From Streptomyces camelliae (GTDB taxonomy: Bacteria; Actinomycetota; Actinomycetes; Streptomycetales; Streptomycetaceae): a stretch of 64,000 bases of DNA. Below the pieces are notes generated by a model. The model had not been told where the DNA came from, made no database searches, and worked only from the letters and a program-made list of their open reading frames with translations. Made by a program: the position numbers and the translations under genes. The stretch lies in contig NZ_CP115300.1 in assembly GCF_027625935.1 (NCBI RefSeq), positions 2,666,001 through 2,730,000 on the forward strand, given 5' to 3'. Below are positions 45,081 through 54,761 of this stretch, one piece after another (position 1 is the stretch's first letter; each line of letters starts with the position of its first letter).

Positions 45081-46709
45081 CTACTCGGCGCCGGTCGCCT
45101 TGAGGGCGAGCCACAGCTCCATCCGCACATCCGGGTCGTCCAGCGACCGCCCGAGGATCTCCTCGACCCGCCGCATCCGGTACCGCAGGGTGTGCCGGTG
45201 CACCCCCAGGTCCGCCGCAGCCGCGTCCCACTGCCCGTGTCGGGACAGCCACGCCCGCAGCGAGGCGACGAGGTCCCCGCGCCCTGTCGCGTCGTGCTCG
45301 TGCAGGGCCCGCAGCAGCCCGTCGGCGAACGCCTTCACCGCGTCGTCGGCCAGCAGCGGCAGCACCGACCCGGCGGCGAGCCGCTCATGCTCCACCAGCA
45401 CCCGTCCCCGCCGCCGCGCCACCGACAGCGCCTGCTCGGCCTGCTTGTAGGCGGCGGCCGCGGCGATCGGCCCGGCCGGCGCCGACAGCCCGACGACGAG
45501 CTCCTCCTCCTCGCCCCCGGCCTGCTCGGGCACCGCCCGCGCCGCCTCCAGCACCGCCGCGTACCGGGTGCAGGCAGCCACCGCCGCTCCCCCGTCGGCG
45601 GCGAGCACCACCAGCCGCTCTCCCTCGGGCACGACCAGCACGGCCTCGCCGGAGCGGGCGGCGGCGGACTCCACGCTCTCGGTGAGCCCGCCGAGCGGAT
45701 CGCCGCCCAGGTCGGCGCCGGCACCCGCCGAAGGTGCGGGGGCGTGCGCCCGCGCCGCCGTACCGGACGCGGACTCGGCGACGATCATCCGAAACGGCGC
45801 GTCGAGCAGCCCGCCGTACAGGTCACCGGCGACGGCGCGGGCGTGGTCCGGCTCGCCGGCGAGCAGCATGCGCAGCACCGCCGTACCGACGCGCTGTTCG
45901 GCCGCACGGAGGGAGCGGGAGCGTTCGGTGGTCAGGGTGAGCAGGGCGATGGCGGAGTGCACGGCGTAGCGCTCGGCGGTGCCGGGGGCGGCGGCGGTGC
46001 CGACGGCGAGCGCGGCGCGGGGCCGCCGGCCCGTCCCGAGGGAGTGCAGCTCGACACGGTCCTCGTGCTCGGGTCCGCCGACGACCGCCGATGCCGGAGC
46101 GGGCCGCTCCCGGAGCCGTTCGACCTCGGCGGTGAGCCGCGCGGCCCGCCGCCCCGCCCACTCCGGCGCGGCGGCGACGACGGCACCGGAGGCGTCGTAC
46201 AGGGCCGCCCATCCGTCGACCTGCGCGGCGAGCGCCCCGAGCACCCCCTCGGGCCCGGCGTTCAGGGCCTGCTTGGTCAGCTCACGCTGCGCCGCGAACC
46301 CTGCCGTGACGGCGCGGTACTGATCGGCGGCGATGGCGGCGGACACGGCCTTGCTGATGGCGAGGAAGGGGGTACGGCGAGGCACCTCCAGCAACGGCAG
46401 CCCCTCCTCCCGGGCGGCGTCGACGAGCGCCTCGGGAATCTCCTCGTAGTTCACCCCCACGGCGAACCCGAGCCCCACGACCCCCGCCCCGGCCAGCCGC
46501 TTCACATACCGCCGCATGGCCTGCGGATCCTCCGCGTCCAGCTTGAGCGCGGTGATCAGCAGCAGCTCGCCGCCCTCCATGTACGGCACCGGGTCGGCCA
46601 GCTCGCTGACGTGCGCCCAGCGGACGGGCACGTCGAGGTGGTCCTCGCCCGCGCGCACGGTCAGTTTGAGCGCGGAGTGGTGGACGAGCGAGGCGAGGGT
46701 GGGGGGCAT
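45081..46709 (-). CDS. PucR-family transcriptional regulator
   Basis: 542 residues from ATG 46709 (MPPTLASLVHHSALKLTVRA). N-terminal PucR ligand domain (PVRWAHVSELADPVPYMEGG), a GAF/GGDEF-like middle, and C-terminal PucR helix-turn-helix (AAADLGVHRHTLRYRMRRVE). Such regulators often control purine, amine or GABA catabolism. Position beside an aldehyde dehydrogenase and near gabT suggests control of GABA/polyamine genes; the binding site is not evident. A second ATG at 46733 is possible but its ribosome site is poorer. Confidence 0.9.
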   Translation of the reverse strand: MPPTLASLVHHSALKLTVRAGEDHLDVPVRWAHVSELADPVPYMEGGELLLITALKLDAEDPQAMRRYVKRLAGAGVVGLGFAVGVNYEEIPEALVDAAREEGLPLLEVPRRTPFLAISKAVSAAIAADQYRAVTAGFAAQRELTKQALNAGPEGVLGALAAQVDGWAALYDASGAVVAAAPEWAGRRAARLTAEVERLRERPAPASAVVGGPEHEDRVELHSLGTGRRPRAALAVGTAAAPGTAERYAVHSAIALLTLTTERSRSLRAAEQRVGTAVLRMLLAGEPDHARAVAGDLYGGLLDAPFRMIVAESASGTAARAHAPAPSAGAGADLGGDPLGGLTESVESAAARSGEAVLVVPEGERLVVLAADGGAAVAACTRYAAVLEAARAVPEQAGGEEEELVVGLSAPAGPIAAAAAYKQAEQALSVARRRGRVLVEHERLAAGSVLPLLADDAVKAFADGLLRALHEHDATGRGDLVASLRAWLSRHGQWDAAAADLGVHRHTLRYRMRRVEEILGRSLDDPDVRMELWLALKATGAE

Positions 46710-46832
46710 GGGACCTTCACGGTGAGGAGACATCCGCCGATCACGGTGTCACAAATGCGGCTGATCCTTTGGCCGCACTGTATGAACGACCTACCCCGAT
46801 TCTGCCTCACCGTACGGTCCCCCGCCCCCTCC

Positions 46833-49337
46833 TCACCCCCGCAGATCGACCAGCAAGGGCGGCGCGTGCTCCCCCCGCACACTGGTCAACGACAACACCG
46901 CATGCCCCGCGGGCACCCCATGAGCCAACTCGGAAGCGGACCACCGCGCCCGCTCCACCTGGCGGACGGTGACGGCCTCGGTGGTCACCGCCTTGCCGGT
47001 GACCAGCTTGCGCAGAGCATGGATCGCGCGCGTCATGGGCTGGTCGGCGAAGACCGTGTGCCGGGCCACGTCCCTGGTCTCCACCCACTCGGTGCCCCAG
47101 GCGTCCGCGAACCTGCTGCCGTCCCACGTGGCCACCCCGGAGAACGCCATCCGGCAGCCGACGGCCGCGTACAGCGGCCCGTGGAGCGCCTCGGGGACGT
47201 CACCGATCGTGCGCAGGGCGAGCACGACGCCCGCGTTGCGGGAGCGCAGCCGCGGGATGCGGCGCAGGGACTCGGTCGTCACCGCGCCGGTGGCGTCGTC
47301 CAGGACGAGGCAGACGAAGTGGGTCCGTTCGCCGGTCAGCGCCAGGGCGCCGAACTGGGCCAGCACCAGCCGGGTGACGATCCGTGACGCCTCCTCGTGA
47401 CCGCGCTCGGGCAGGTCGACACGGACCCGCAGCGGATGGTGGGCCACGGCACGCAGCGAGAACGGCCGGGCACCCGCACCGTCCGCGCCGAAGAACTCGG
47501 CGAACGCCGGCCGGTCCAGCGTTGCGAGCCGGTCGGCCAGCACGGGGGCGGGGTCGCCGGTGCTGCCCGACTGCCGGGCACGCGCATCGAGTTCGCGGCG
47601 CATGGCGGTGTGCTCGTCCCCCGCGAGCGCCGCCCGGAGCGCCGCCAGGGCGGACGGCTCGCCTTCCAGGAGCTCCCGCAGCGCGGGCAGGGTCGGAAAT
47701 CGCCCGTACGCCGCCCGGTGGGGGCCGAGGAGCTGGGCGAGCGCGGTGGCCGCCCGCTGCCCGCTCACGGTGTCGAGGTCACCGACGAGCGCCTCGGCCA
47801 GGAAGGCGGCCGCCTCGTCGGGGTCCTCGGACTCCGCGTACGGGTCGAGGTCGTGGACGGACGCGGGGTCGCCGAGGCGTACGACGACGTCATAGGCGGA
47901 GTCGGGGCCGAGCGGGGTGCCGGCCGCGCAGACGGCGACGACGGCGCACTGTCCGGTCAGCGCCTGCAGGCCGAGGGACTCGACGACGGGCCGGATCAGA
48001 TGGCGGGTCTTGCCGGAGCCGGACGGTCCGACGGCGAGCAGCGAGGTGCCGAGGGTGTCCGGGGCGAGGGCGGCTCCCGCGCCGCCGTACCCGGGCGGGG
48101 TCCGCTCCCCCGTCACCCACTGCCCGATGCGGACCTGCCCGGAGACGAGGTCGTGCCGGGCGCCCCGGCCGGGCAGGTCGCGGTGGCCGGACGGGTGGGT
48201 CCAGGCGGCGCCGCCCTCGCGCAGGACCGTGTCGGAGAAGGAGGAGACCCGGGCCCGGGCGCGGGCCACGGTCCACATGTGGCCGACCCGTGCGCAGTCC
48301 ACGTCGTTCATCCGGCCGGCGTGCACTTCGGCGGCGAGCAGGTCGGCGGCCTGGTGCTGGCCGGCCTCCCGCAGTTCGGGCCACTGCGACGGCCGCCGGT
48401 CCACGGCCCGCGGTGCGGCCTCGCCCGCCTTGGCCCGTGCGCGCGCGGCGAGCGCCGCCTTCGCGAGGGGCCACCAGCCGCCGATCCGGGCGAACGGCCA
48501 CAGCACCAGCAGGGTGATGAGCGCGTACAGCCCGTCCGTGAGCCACTGGGACGCGAACACGCTGTAGTCGCCGGTGATCAGGACGATGAGCGAGAACAGC
48601 GGATCCTGGACGGGCAGGGCGTTCCAGCCGAGGCCGAACGCGCCCGGGAAGACGAAGGCCAGCGCGATCAGCGCCCCCAGGGCGGCGATCAGGGCGCGGG
48701 CCGGCTGCTCGCGGCGGGTGACGACGTGCCGGATGATGTCGGACCAGCTGCCCAGGCGGGCCATGACGTAGACGAGGATCGCGAAGACCACGCCGTCGGC
48801 GACGGTGAGGGCCTCGGCGCCCTTGAACGTCTTGGGCGTCGTGGTGCCGCCCCACCACCAGCCGTCCGGGGTGACCAGCTTGAGGACGGTCCACTGATAG
48901 GGGAAGCTGCCGTGCCGCCACAGTGACCACAGCAGCAGCCCCGCCGCCAGGGGGACGACGAAGCCGACGACGGTGACGGGGGCCAGGCGCTGTGACGGGC
49001 GGGCAGCTTTCGGCGGACGGTAGCCGTACCGCCAGATGCCGGGCTCGACGGCGGGCCGGGGCTGGTCGAGCCACTCGGCGACGGGCGAGCGGGGCTGCGC
49101 GGTGTGCGGCTCGTACGACGGCTGCGCGGTGTGCGGCTCGTACGACGGCTGCGCGGTGTGCGGCTCGTACGACGGCTGCGCGGTGTGCGGGTCGTACGAC
49201 GGCTGCGCGGCCGGGGGCGGCACGTCCGGCGCGCGGGTCGGCCGTGGCGGCACCCCGGCCCCCTCCGCCGGTGCTGTCGGGCGCGGTACCGGATGCGCGT
49301 GCGTGCCGCGTGCGTCTCGTGTGCCGTCGCTGTCCAT
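46833..49337 (-). CDS. VirD4/TraG-like membrane ATPase
   Basis: 834 residues from ATG 49337 (an upstream GTG at 49370 is possible). A disordered N-terminus has four nine-residue repeats close to AQPSYEPHT; five or so transmembrane helices follow (VVGFVVPLAAGLLLWSLW ... ALITLLVLWPFARIGGWWP). The cytoplasmic part has the P-loop AVGPSGSGKTRHL and LVLDDATGAVTTESL as Walker B, like type IV coupling proteins. Streptomyces carry this as a lone chromosomal ATPase without conjugation genes. Function unknown. Confidence 0.85.
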   Translation of the reverse strand: MDSDGTRDARGTHAHPVPRPTAPAEGAGVPPRPTRAPDVPPPAAQPSYDPHTAQPSYEPHTAQPSYEPHTAQPSYEPHTAQPRSPVAEWLDQPRPAVEPGIWRYGYRPPKAARPSQRLAPVTVVGFVVPLAAGLLLWSLWRHGSFPYQWTVLKLVTPDGWWWGGTTTPKTFKGAEALTVADGVVFAILVYVMARLGSWSDIIRHVVTRREQPARALIAALGALIALAFVFPGAFGLGWNALPVQDPLFSLIVLITGDYSVFASQWLTDGLYALITLLVLWPFARIGGWWPLAKAALAARARAKAGEAAPRAVDRRPSQWPELREAGQHQAADLLAAEVHAGRMNDVDCARVGHMWTVARARARVSSFSDTVLREGGAAWTHPSGHRDLPGRGARHDLVSGQVRIGQWVTGERTPPGYGGAGAALAPDTLGTSLLAVGPSGSGKTRHLIRPVVESLGLQALTGQCAVVAVCAAGTPLGPDSAYDVVVRLGDPASVHDLDPYAESEDPDEAAAFLAEALVGDLDTVSGQRAATALAQLLGPHRAAYGRFPTLPALRELLEGEPSALAALRAALAGDEHTAMRRELDARARQSGSTGDPAPVLADRLATLDRPAFAEFFGADGAGARPFSLRAVAHHPLRVRVDLPERGHEEASRIVTRLVLAQFGALALTGERTHFVCLVLDDATGAVTTESLRRIPRLRSRNAGVVLALRTIGDVPEALHGPLYAAVGCRMAFSGVATWDGSRFADAWGTEWVETRDVARHTVFADQPMTRAIHALRKLVTGKAVTTEAVTVRQVERARWSASELAHGVPAGHAVLSLTSVRGEHAPPLLVDLRG
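49093..49210. repeat. 27-bp tandem repeat, about 4.4 copies, in coding DNA
   Basis: Units begin at 49093, 49120, 49147 and 49174, then a partial copy. They are identical apart from one base in the fourth. They encode the PSYEPHTAQ repeats of the ATPase N-terminus. No spacers, so not CRISPR. Confidence 0.95.
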
Positions 49338-49617
49338 CGCCCTTGCCCCCTGACCAGCCGTTCCGTCCACCGTCAGCGAGCAATCTAACGCCCCGGCAAG
49401 GGGAGTTCACCGCTTACGTGGCCGACATGGCGCCGTTGGCGGGTGCGATACCGCCGGTCGGCTATGTCCACCGCGGACAAGCGGCGACGGCGACAACGCC
49501 CACATGGAGCATGCCCACCCCCGGTTCCCGGCCCTAGCCTGCGAAGAAAGATAGGCAAGCGGCCGAAAACGCACCACGAGCCGGGCCGCACCGTACGCAA
49601 GATCATCAGGAGCCCCC

Positions 49618-50952
49618 ATGACCGCACTTCCGCAGGAGCGCCGCGTCGTCACCGCCATCCCCGGCCCGAAGTCGCAGGAGCTGCAGGCCCGCCGCACCGC
49701 CGCGGTCGCGCAGGGCGTGGGCTCCGTGCTGCCGGTCTTCACCACCCGCGCCGGTGGCGGGATCATCGAGGACGTCGACGGCAACCGGCTCATCGACTTC
49801 GGGTCCGGTATCGCCGTGACCTCCGTCGGCGCCTCCGCCGAGGCCGTCGTGCGGCGTGCCGCCGCCCAGCTCGCCGACTTCACCCACACCTGTTTCATGG
49901 TCACCCCGTACGAGGGGTACGTCGCCGTCGCCGAGGCGCTCGCCGAGCTGACCCCCGGTGACCACGCCAAGAAGTCCGCGCTGTTCAACTCCGGCGCCGA
50001 GGCCGTCGAGAACGCCGTCAAGATCGCGCGTGCCTACACCAAGCGCCAGGCCGTCGTGGTCTTCGACCACGGGTACCACGGCCGGACCAACCTCACGATG
50101 GCGCTGACCGCCAAGAACATGCCGTACAAGCACGGCTTCGGGCCGTTCGCGCCCGAGGTGTACCGGGTGCCGGTCGCCTACGCGTACCGCTGGCCGACCG
50201 GCCCGGAGAACGCCGGTCCCGAGGCCGCCAAGCAGGCGATCGACCAGATCACGAAGCAGGTCGGCGCGGACAACGTCGCCGCGATCATCATCGAGCCCGT
50301 GCTCGGCGAGGGCGGCTTCATCGAGCCGGCCAAGGGCTTCCTGCCGGAGATCGTGAAGTTCGCCAACGACAACGGCATCGTCTTCGTCGCCGACGAGATC
50401 CAGAGCGGCTTCTGCCGGACCGGCCAGTGGTTCGCCTGTGAGGACGAGGGGATCGTCCCGGACCTCATCACGACCGCCAAGGGCATCGCCGGCGGTCTGC
50501 CGCTCGCCGCCGTCACCGGGCGCGCCGAGATCATGGACGCCGCGCACGCCGGTGGGCTGGGTGGTACGTACGGCGGTAACCCGGTCGCGTGCGCCGGTGC
50601 GCTCGGTGCCATCGAGACCATGAAGGAGCTGGACCTCAACGGCAAGGCCAAGCGCATCGAGGAGATCATGAAGGGTCGCCTCACCGCCATGGCCGAGAAG
50701 TTCGACATCATCGGCGACGTGCGGGGACGCGGTGCCATGATCGCCATCGAGCTCGTCAAGGACCGCGCCACCAAGGAGCCGAACCCCGAGGCCACCGCCG
50801 CGCTCGCCAAGGCCTGCCACCAGGAGGGCCTGCTGGTCCTCACCTGCGGCACCTACGGCAACGTGCTGCGTTTCCTGCCGCCGCTGGTCATCGGTGAGGA
50901 CCTCCTGAACGAGGGCCTCGACATCATCGAGCAGGCCTTCGCGCGCATCTGA
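49618..50952 (+). CDS. gabT: 4-aminobutyrate aminotransferase
   Basis: 444 residues, normal length. PLP enzyme that moves the amino group of GABA to 2-oxoglutarate, giving succinate semialdehyde. Motifs: NSGAEAVENAVKIARAYTK, FDHGYHGRTNLTMALT, VFVADEIQSGFCRTG (cofactor Asp) and the PLP lysine in TTAKGIAGGLPLAAVTG. ATG has AGGAG upstream. It stands alone, facing away from the ATPase gene. It is the GABA step of the putrescine-to-succinate route. Confidence 0.96.
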   Translation: MTALPQERRVVTAIPGPKSQELQARRTAAVAQGVGSVLPVFTTRAGGGIIEDVDGNRLIDFGSGIAVTSVGASAEAVVRRAAAQLADFTHTCFMVTPYEGYVAVAEALAELTPGDHAKKSALFNSGAEAVENAVKIARAYTKRQAVVVFDHGYHGRTNLTMALTAKNMPYKHGFGPFAPEVYRVPVAYAYRWPTGPENAGPEAAKQAIDQITKQVGADNVAAIIIEPVLGEGGFIEPAKGFLPEIVKFANDNGIVFVADEIQSGFCRTGQWFACEDEGIVPDLITTAKGIAGGLPLAAVTGRAEIMDAAHAGGLGGTYGGNPVACAGALGAIETMKELDLNGKAKRIEEIMKGRLTAMAEKFDIIGDVRGRGAMIAIELVKDRATKEPNPEATAALAKACHQEGLLVLTCGTYGNVLRFLPPLVIGEDLLNEGLDIIEQAFARI

Positions 50953-51415
50953 GCGAGTCGTTCGCCCCTCTGATGCGGCCTGCGGCAGGCCGTGTGAAGA
51001 AGGTGTGCGAGGTGGATGACGGGACGCGATTCCGTCTGCCCAAGCGCCCCGGCCTGCCGTAGGTTCTACGCAGATGAGAGATACACCCCGCCCACAGGGG
51101 ACTGTGGGCGATCTCAGGCCGGGGCCTCCCCAGCTACGGCCTGGTCGTGCCCTCGCGCACACAACCGGCGCCTGACGGCTCCGGGATCTCCTCACCGATC
51201 GGACGGTCGCCGCCCCAAACCCCCCGGGGCGCGCGACGTTCCGATCCGGACGGCCGCCTCGGAACCACCCCCCCCTGTTCCGGGGCGGCCGACCTCCTTC
51301 CTCTTCACTTCCTCCTTCCGCAGCACCAAGAGGCCCCGGCCACTCCTTGCAGTGGCCGGGGTCGCGTCATGCCTCGCGTTGCAAAGCGGCACAGAACCAC
51401 GCAGTGTGATCCGGT
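50953..51415. other. 463-base gap after gabT
   Basis: Contains a small hairpin CGGCCTG-CGG-CAGGCCG (50976-50992) that may end gabT, and a hairpin with an 11-bp stem CCCCGGCCACT at 51334-51344 pairing with 51351-51361, just before the PAP2 gene. No gene is supported on either strand. Confidence 0.5.
51332..51363. terminator. GC-rich hairpin before PAP2
   Basis: An 11-bp stem CCCCGGCCACT / AGTGGCCGGGG with a 6-base loop. Too far from gabT to be sure it is its terminator. Confidence 0.5.
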
Positions 51416-52234
51416 ATGACGATGCGACACACTTCAGGCGGACCTGAGAAGCTGAGCGCTGTGTCGACCGTTGTCCGCCGTGCCCCGCTGCTCGTCCTCC
51501 CGGCCGTGCTCCTCGCCCTGCTCACCTGGCAGGTCGTCACGCACGGCCCGCTGCTGCGGCTGGACGCGCGGGTCAGCGGGGCGCTCGTGCACCCGGGCGG
51601 CCGGTTCTCCGAGATCCTCTCCGGCCTCGGCAACGTTCAGGTCGCCGTCCCGGTCCTCCTCTTCGCCATCGGGTACGTCCTGTGGCGAGGCCATGACGCC
51701 GGTACGGAGCGCTGGTGGCTGCCGCCGCTCGCCGCGGCCGTCCTGATGGCGCTGGTCCCGGCGATCGTCGTCCCCCTCAAGGACTGGACCGCCCGGCCGG
51801 CGACCCCCGTGATGCCCCCGGCCGTCGGCTACTTCCCCTCCGGCCATACGGCGACCGCGGCCGTCGCCTACGGCTCCGCGACCCTGCTCCTGCTGCCCTG
51901 GCTGGATTCGGAGGCCACCCGCCGTCGACTGGTCGCCTGCTGCACGGCCCTGGTCCTCGGGGTGTCGTACGGCCTGGTCCGGCACGGCTATCACTGGCCG
52001 CTGGACGTGGTGGCCAGCTGGTGTCTGTCCACCGTGCTGCTCACCACCTTGTCCCTGGTGCCGGGTGCCGGCCGGAGCACACGTCGGAGTTCTTCCGGAA
52101 TTCCCCGTCCGCACAGCGATCCCGGTTCACCGGCCACGTCATCGGACACGGAGACCGCAGCGCCGGCCAGGTCCCGTGGGTCGCGTACGAGCCGCAGTTC
52201 GTCTTCTTCGTCGGGCAGTCCGTGGTCTTCGTGA
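51416..52234 (+). CDS. PAP2-family membrane phosphatase
   Basis: 272 residues from ATG 51416; a GTG at 51461 (VSTVVRRAP) may be the true start. Six transmembrane helices. The three PAP2 motifs are KDWTARPATP, YFPSGHTATAAV and VRHGYHWPLDVVASW, so it should dephosphorylate lipid pyrophosphates such as undecaprenyl diphosphate or phosphatidic acid. The last 55 residues are low-complexity Ser/Arg/Pro and look like frame read-through; the tail could be altered by a frameshift. Confidence 0.88.
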   Translation: MTMRHTSGGPEKLSAVSTVVRRAPLLVLPAVLLALLTWQVVTHGPLLRLDARVSGALVHPGGRFSEILSGLGNVQVAVPVLLFAIGYVLWRGHDAGTERWWLPPLAAAVLMALVPAIVVPLKDWTARPATPVMPPAVGYFPSGHTATAAVAYGSATLLLLPWLDSEATRRRLVACCTALVLGVSYGLVRHGYHWPLDVVASWCLSTVLLTTLSLVPGAGRSTRRSSSGIPRPHSDPGSPATSSDTETAAPARSRGSRTSRSSSSSSGSPWSS

Positions 52235-52262
52235 AAGTCCGCCGCCCGGCGCGGCCCCGGCA

Positions 52263-52724
52263 CTAGCCGCCCCCGCCCCCGCCCCTGGCGAGCTCCGCCG
52301 CCGCCTCGTGCATGGCCAGCTCCAGCAGCGCGGGATCGGTCAGTGTGCCCGAGCCGTCCGGCGGCACCAGCCAGCGCACACCCTGGGTCGCCCGGCCCGG
52401 GTACGGCACGACGATCCAGGTGCCGGCCCCGGCGGTGCGGATGCGGGTGCCGACCCAGCGGGCCGCGGTGCCGGGCGGCACGAAGAACCCGACCCGGTGG
52501 TCGCCGGAGTCGACGAGTACCGGGCCGGGCCGGTCGAGCATCCGGATGAGCACGTCCAGGGTCGGACCGCCGAGGTCACCGGGCAGGATCAGGACGTCCC
52601 AGGCCTTGCCGGCGGGCAGCAGCGCGACCCCGCCGGGATTGCGCTCCCATTCCCAGCGGCAGGCCTCGGGGTCCGGTGCGACGGATGCCAGCCATTCGAC
52701 GGCCGTCTTCGCCCCAGTCATCAA
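52263..52724 (-). CDS. Conserved small protein, prim-pol N-domain-like
   Basis: 153 residues (MMTGAKTAVEWLASVAPDPE, then CRWEWERNPGGVALLPAGKA). The pattern VALLPAGKAWDVLILPGDLG, LVDSGDHRVGFFVPPGTAAR and GTWIVVPYPGRATQGVRWLV is close to the N-terminal part of bifunctional DNA primase-polymerase-like proteins common in Streptomyces, but the metal-binding part is not seen. The Gly run at the C-terminus is low complexity. Function unknown. Confidence 0.75.
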   Translation of the reverse strand: MMTGAKTAVEWLASVAPDPEACRWEWERNPGGVALLPAGKAWDVLILPGDLGGPTLDVLIRMLDRPGPVLVDSGDHRVGFFVPPGTAARWVGTRIRTAGAGTWIVVPYPGRATQGVRWLVPPDGSGTLTDPALLELAMHEAAAELARGGGGGG

Positions 52725-52845
52725 GAAGGCCTCCCCACTCTTTCTGTCGACGCGGTCGCGTCAGCAGGAGAGAGGGAGGCCTTCCGGGGGCATTACGCGG
52801 GTTCCGCGTCCCCCTTGGAGTGACCTGGGTCACCAGCCGGGGTGG

Positions 52846-53142
52846 TCACCAGCCCCACTCCCAGCAGTCGTGGTCCCAGTTCCAGAAGTAGTGCCAGTGG
52901 TGGTGATGGTGATGGTCCCAGTGGTCCCAGTCGTCCCCGTCGTGGTGGTGGTCGTGCCGGGGGACCATGGTCACCGCGGCCGGCTGGTGCATCGGCGCCG
53001 CCGAGGCGGCCACGGCCGGGACCATGACGCCTCCGGCGACGACGACGGCGGAGGCCACCGCGGTCGCCAGACCCAGACGGCGCCTGGGCCGCTCGGCACG
53101 GGAGTCGTCGTCCTTGCGGATGATGCGGGTGATACGGCTCAT
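52846..53142 (-). CDS. His/Trp/Asp-rich secreted peptide
   Basis: 98 residues from ATG 53142 with AGGAGA upstream. An N-terminal charged stretch (MSRITRIIRKDDDSRAERPR) and a long signal (LGLATAVASAVVVAGGVMV, cut after SASA) lead to a mature part of about 50 residues that is almost only His, Asp and Trp: PRHDHHHDGDDWDHWDHHHH, then HWHYFWNWDHDCWEW. Metal binding is likely from composition. No family known to me. Alone between the prim-pol-like gene and the polyamine operon. Confidence 0.75.
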   Translation of the reverse strand: MSRITRIIRKDDDSRAERPRRRLGLATAVASAVVVAGGVMVPAVAASAAPMHQPAAVTMVPRHDHHHDGDDWDHWDHHHHHHWHYFWNWDHDCWEWGW

Positions 53143-53280
53143 GATCTTCTCCTGCTGATCCGGGGTGGAAGTCGGTGCCTCCCGGTGAGGCCCGTGCATC
53201 CAGTACGCCGGAACGCGGGAGCAGCGTCATGCTCCGGAAATTCGTGGCTTGACGTCGCCCTGAAGACCACGTAAAAGGCC

Positions 53281-54711
53281 TCAGCTGTCGAAGCCCAGCC
53301 CCAGCCGGTCCATGGTCCGCAGCCACAGATTGCGGCGGCCGCCGTGCGCGTCCGCGCGGGCCAGGGACCATTTGGTCAGGGCGATCCCCGTCCAGGCGAA
53401 CGGCTCCGGCGGGAACGGCAGCGGCTTCTTGCGGACCATCTCCAGCTCGGTCCGCTCGGTGCGCTCCCCGTCCAGCAGGTCCAGCATCACGTCCGCGCCG
53501 AACCGGGTCGCACCCACACCCAGGCCGGTGTAGCCCGCCGCGTACGACACCCTCCCCTGGTGCGCCGTGCCGAAGAACGCCGAGAAGCGCGAGCAGGTGT
53601 CGATCGCACCGCCCCAGGCGTGGGTGAAGCGGACGCCCTCCAGCTGCGGGAAGCAGCCGAAGAAGTGGCCCGCGAGCTTGGCGTACGTCTCCGGCCGGTC
53701 GTCGTACTCCGCACGCACCCGGCCGCCGTAGTGGTGGATCGCGTCGTAGCCGCCCCACAGGATCCGGTTGTCGGCGGACAGCCGGAAGTAGTGGAACTGG
53801 TTCGCCGAATCCCCGAGGCCCTGTCTGTTCTTCCAGCCGATCTCCGCCATCTGGTCGGCGCTCAACGGCTCGGTCATCAGCGCGTAGTCGTAGACCGGGA
53901 CGGTGTAGGAGCGCACGCGGCGCAGCAGGCTCGGGAAGATGTTCGTGCCGAGCGCGACCTGGCGGGCGCGGACCGCGCCGTACGGGGTGCGTACGGCCAT
54001 CCCGGCGCCGTACTGCTTCAACGTCAGGGCGGGTGTGTGCTCGTACACCCGCACCCCGAGCTTCAGGCACGCCTTCTTCAGGCCCCAGGCCAGCTTCGCG
54101 GGGTGCAGCATGGCCACGCCCCGGCGGTCCCACAGGCCCGCCTCGAAGGTGGGCGAGTGCACCTGCTCGCGCACGGCGTCGGCGTCCAGGTACTCGATGC
54201 CGTCGGCGAGGCCCTGCTCCGCCAGCTCCCGGTGCCAGTCCTTCAGCTCCCAGGCCTGGTAGGTCTCGGTGGCGACGTCGATCTCGCCGGTGCGCTCGAA
54301 GTCGCAGTCGATGCCGTGCCGGGCGAGCGCGGCCTCGATCTCGTCGAGGTTGCGCCGGCCCAGCTCCTGAAGTGTCCCGATCTCGCCGGGCCAGCGGGTC
54401 AGACCGTTGGGCAGACCATGGGTGAGCGAGGCGGCGCAGAAGCCACCGTTGCGGCCGGAGGCGGCCCAGCCCACCTCGCGGCCTTCCAGCAGGACCACGT
54501 CCCGCTGCGGATCGCGCTCTTTGGCGTTGAGCGCGGTCCACAGCCCGCTGTAGCCGCCGCCGACGACCAGTAGGTCGCAGATGTCGGTGCCGGTGAGGGC
54601 GGGTTCGGGGTGGGGCTTGCCGGGGTCTTCCAGCCAGTACGGCACCGGCTGGGCTTCGGAGAGAGAAGCGATCCAGTTGTCTTTGCCACGACTCATGGCG
54701 CTTGGGGCCAT
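53281..54711 (-). CDS. FAD-dependent oxidoreductase, PuuB-like
   Basis: 476 residues from ATG 54711, AGGGAG 8 bases upstream. DAO-type flavoenzyme: DLLVVGGGYSGLWTALNAKE binds FAD; VVLLEGREVGWAASGRNGGF, and GGYDAIHHYGG and YAAGYTGLGVGATRFGADV follow. This pattern is that of gamma-glutamylputrescine oxidase. It ends the polyamine operon: uptake by the ABC genes upstream and oxidation here, then the aldehyde dehydrogenase that starts the operon. A glutamate-ligating PuuA-type enzyme is not in the window. Substrate is inferred. Confidence 0.88.
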   Translation of the reverse strand: MAPSAMSRGKDNWIASLSEAQPVPYWLEDPGKPHPEPALTGTDICDLLVVGGGYSGLWTALNAKERDPQRDVVLLEGREVGWAASGRNGGFCAASLTHGLPNGLTRWPGEIGTLQELGRRNLDEIEAALARHGIDCDFERTGEIDVATETYQAWELKDWHRELAEQGLADGIEYLDADAVREQVHSPTFEAGLWDRRGVAMLHPAKLAWGLKKACLKLGVRVYEHTPALTLKQYGAGMAVRTPYGAVRARQVALGTNIFPSLLRRVRSYTVPVYDYALMTEPLSADQMAEIGWKNRQGLGDSANQFHYFRLSADNRILWGGYDAIHHYGGRVRAEYDDRPETYAKLAGHFFGCFPQLEGVRFTHAWGGAIDTCSRFSAFFGTAHQGRVSYAAGYTGLGVGATRFGADVMLDLLDGERTERTELEMVRKKPLPFPPEPFAWTGIALTKWSLARADAHGGRRNLWLRTMDRLGLGFDS

Positions 54712-54761
54712 GATTTCAACTCCCTACAGAGGACTTTCCGAGAAGGCCGTTCTGAAAAGTC

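Noticed and set aside
49093-49210. Possible CRISPR array
   Set aside because: Repeats are directly adjacent with no spacers and are in frame inside a gene.
51991-52263. Leftward 90-codon frame
   Set aside because: Overlaps the PAP2 C-terminus; no ribosome site or family, although its composition is not absurd.
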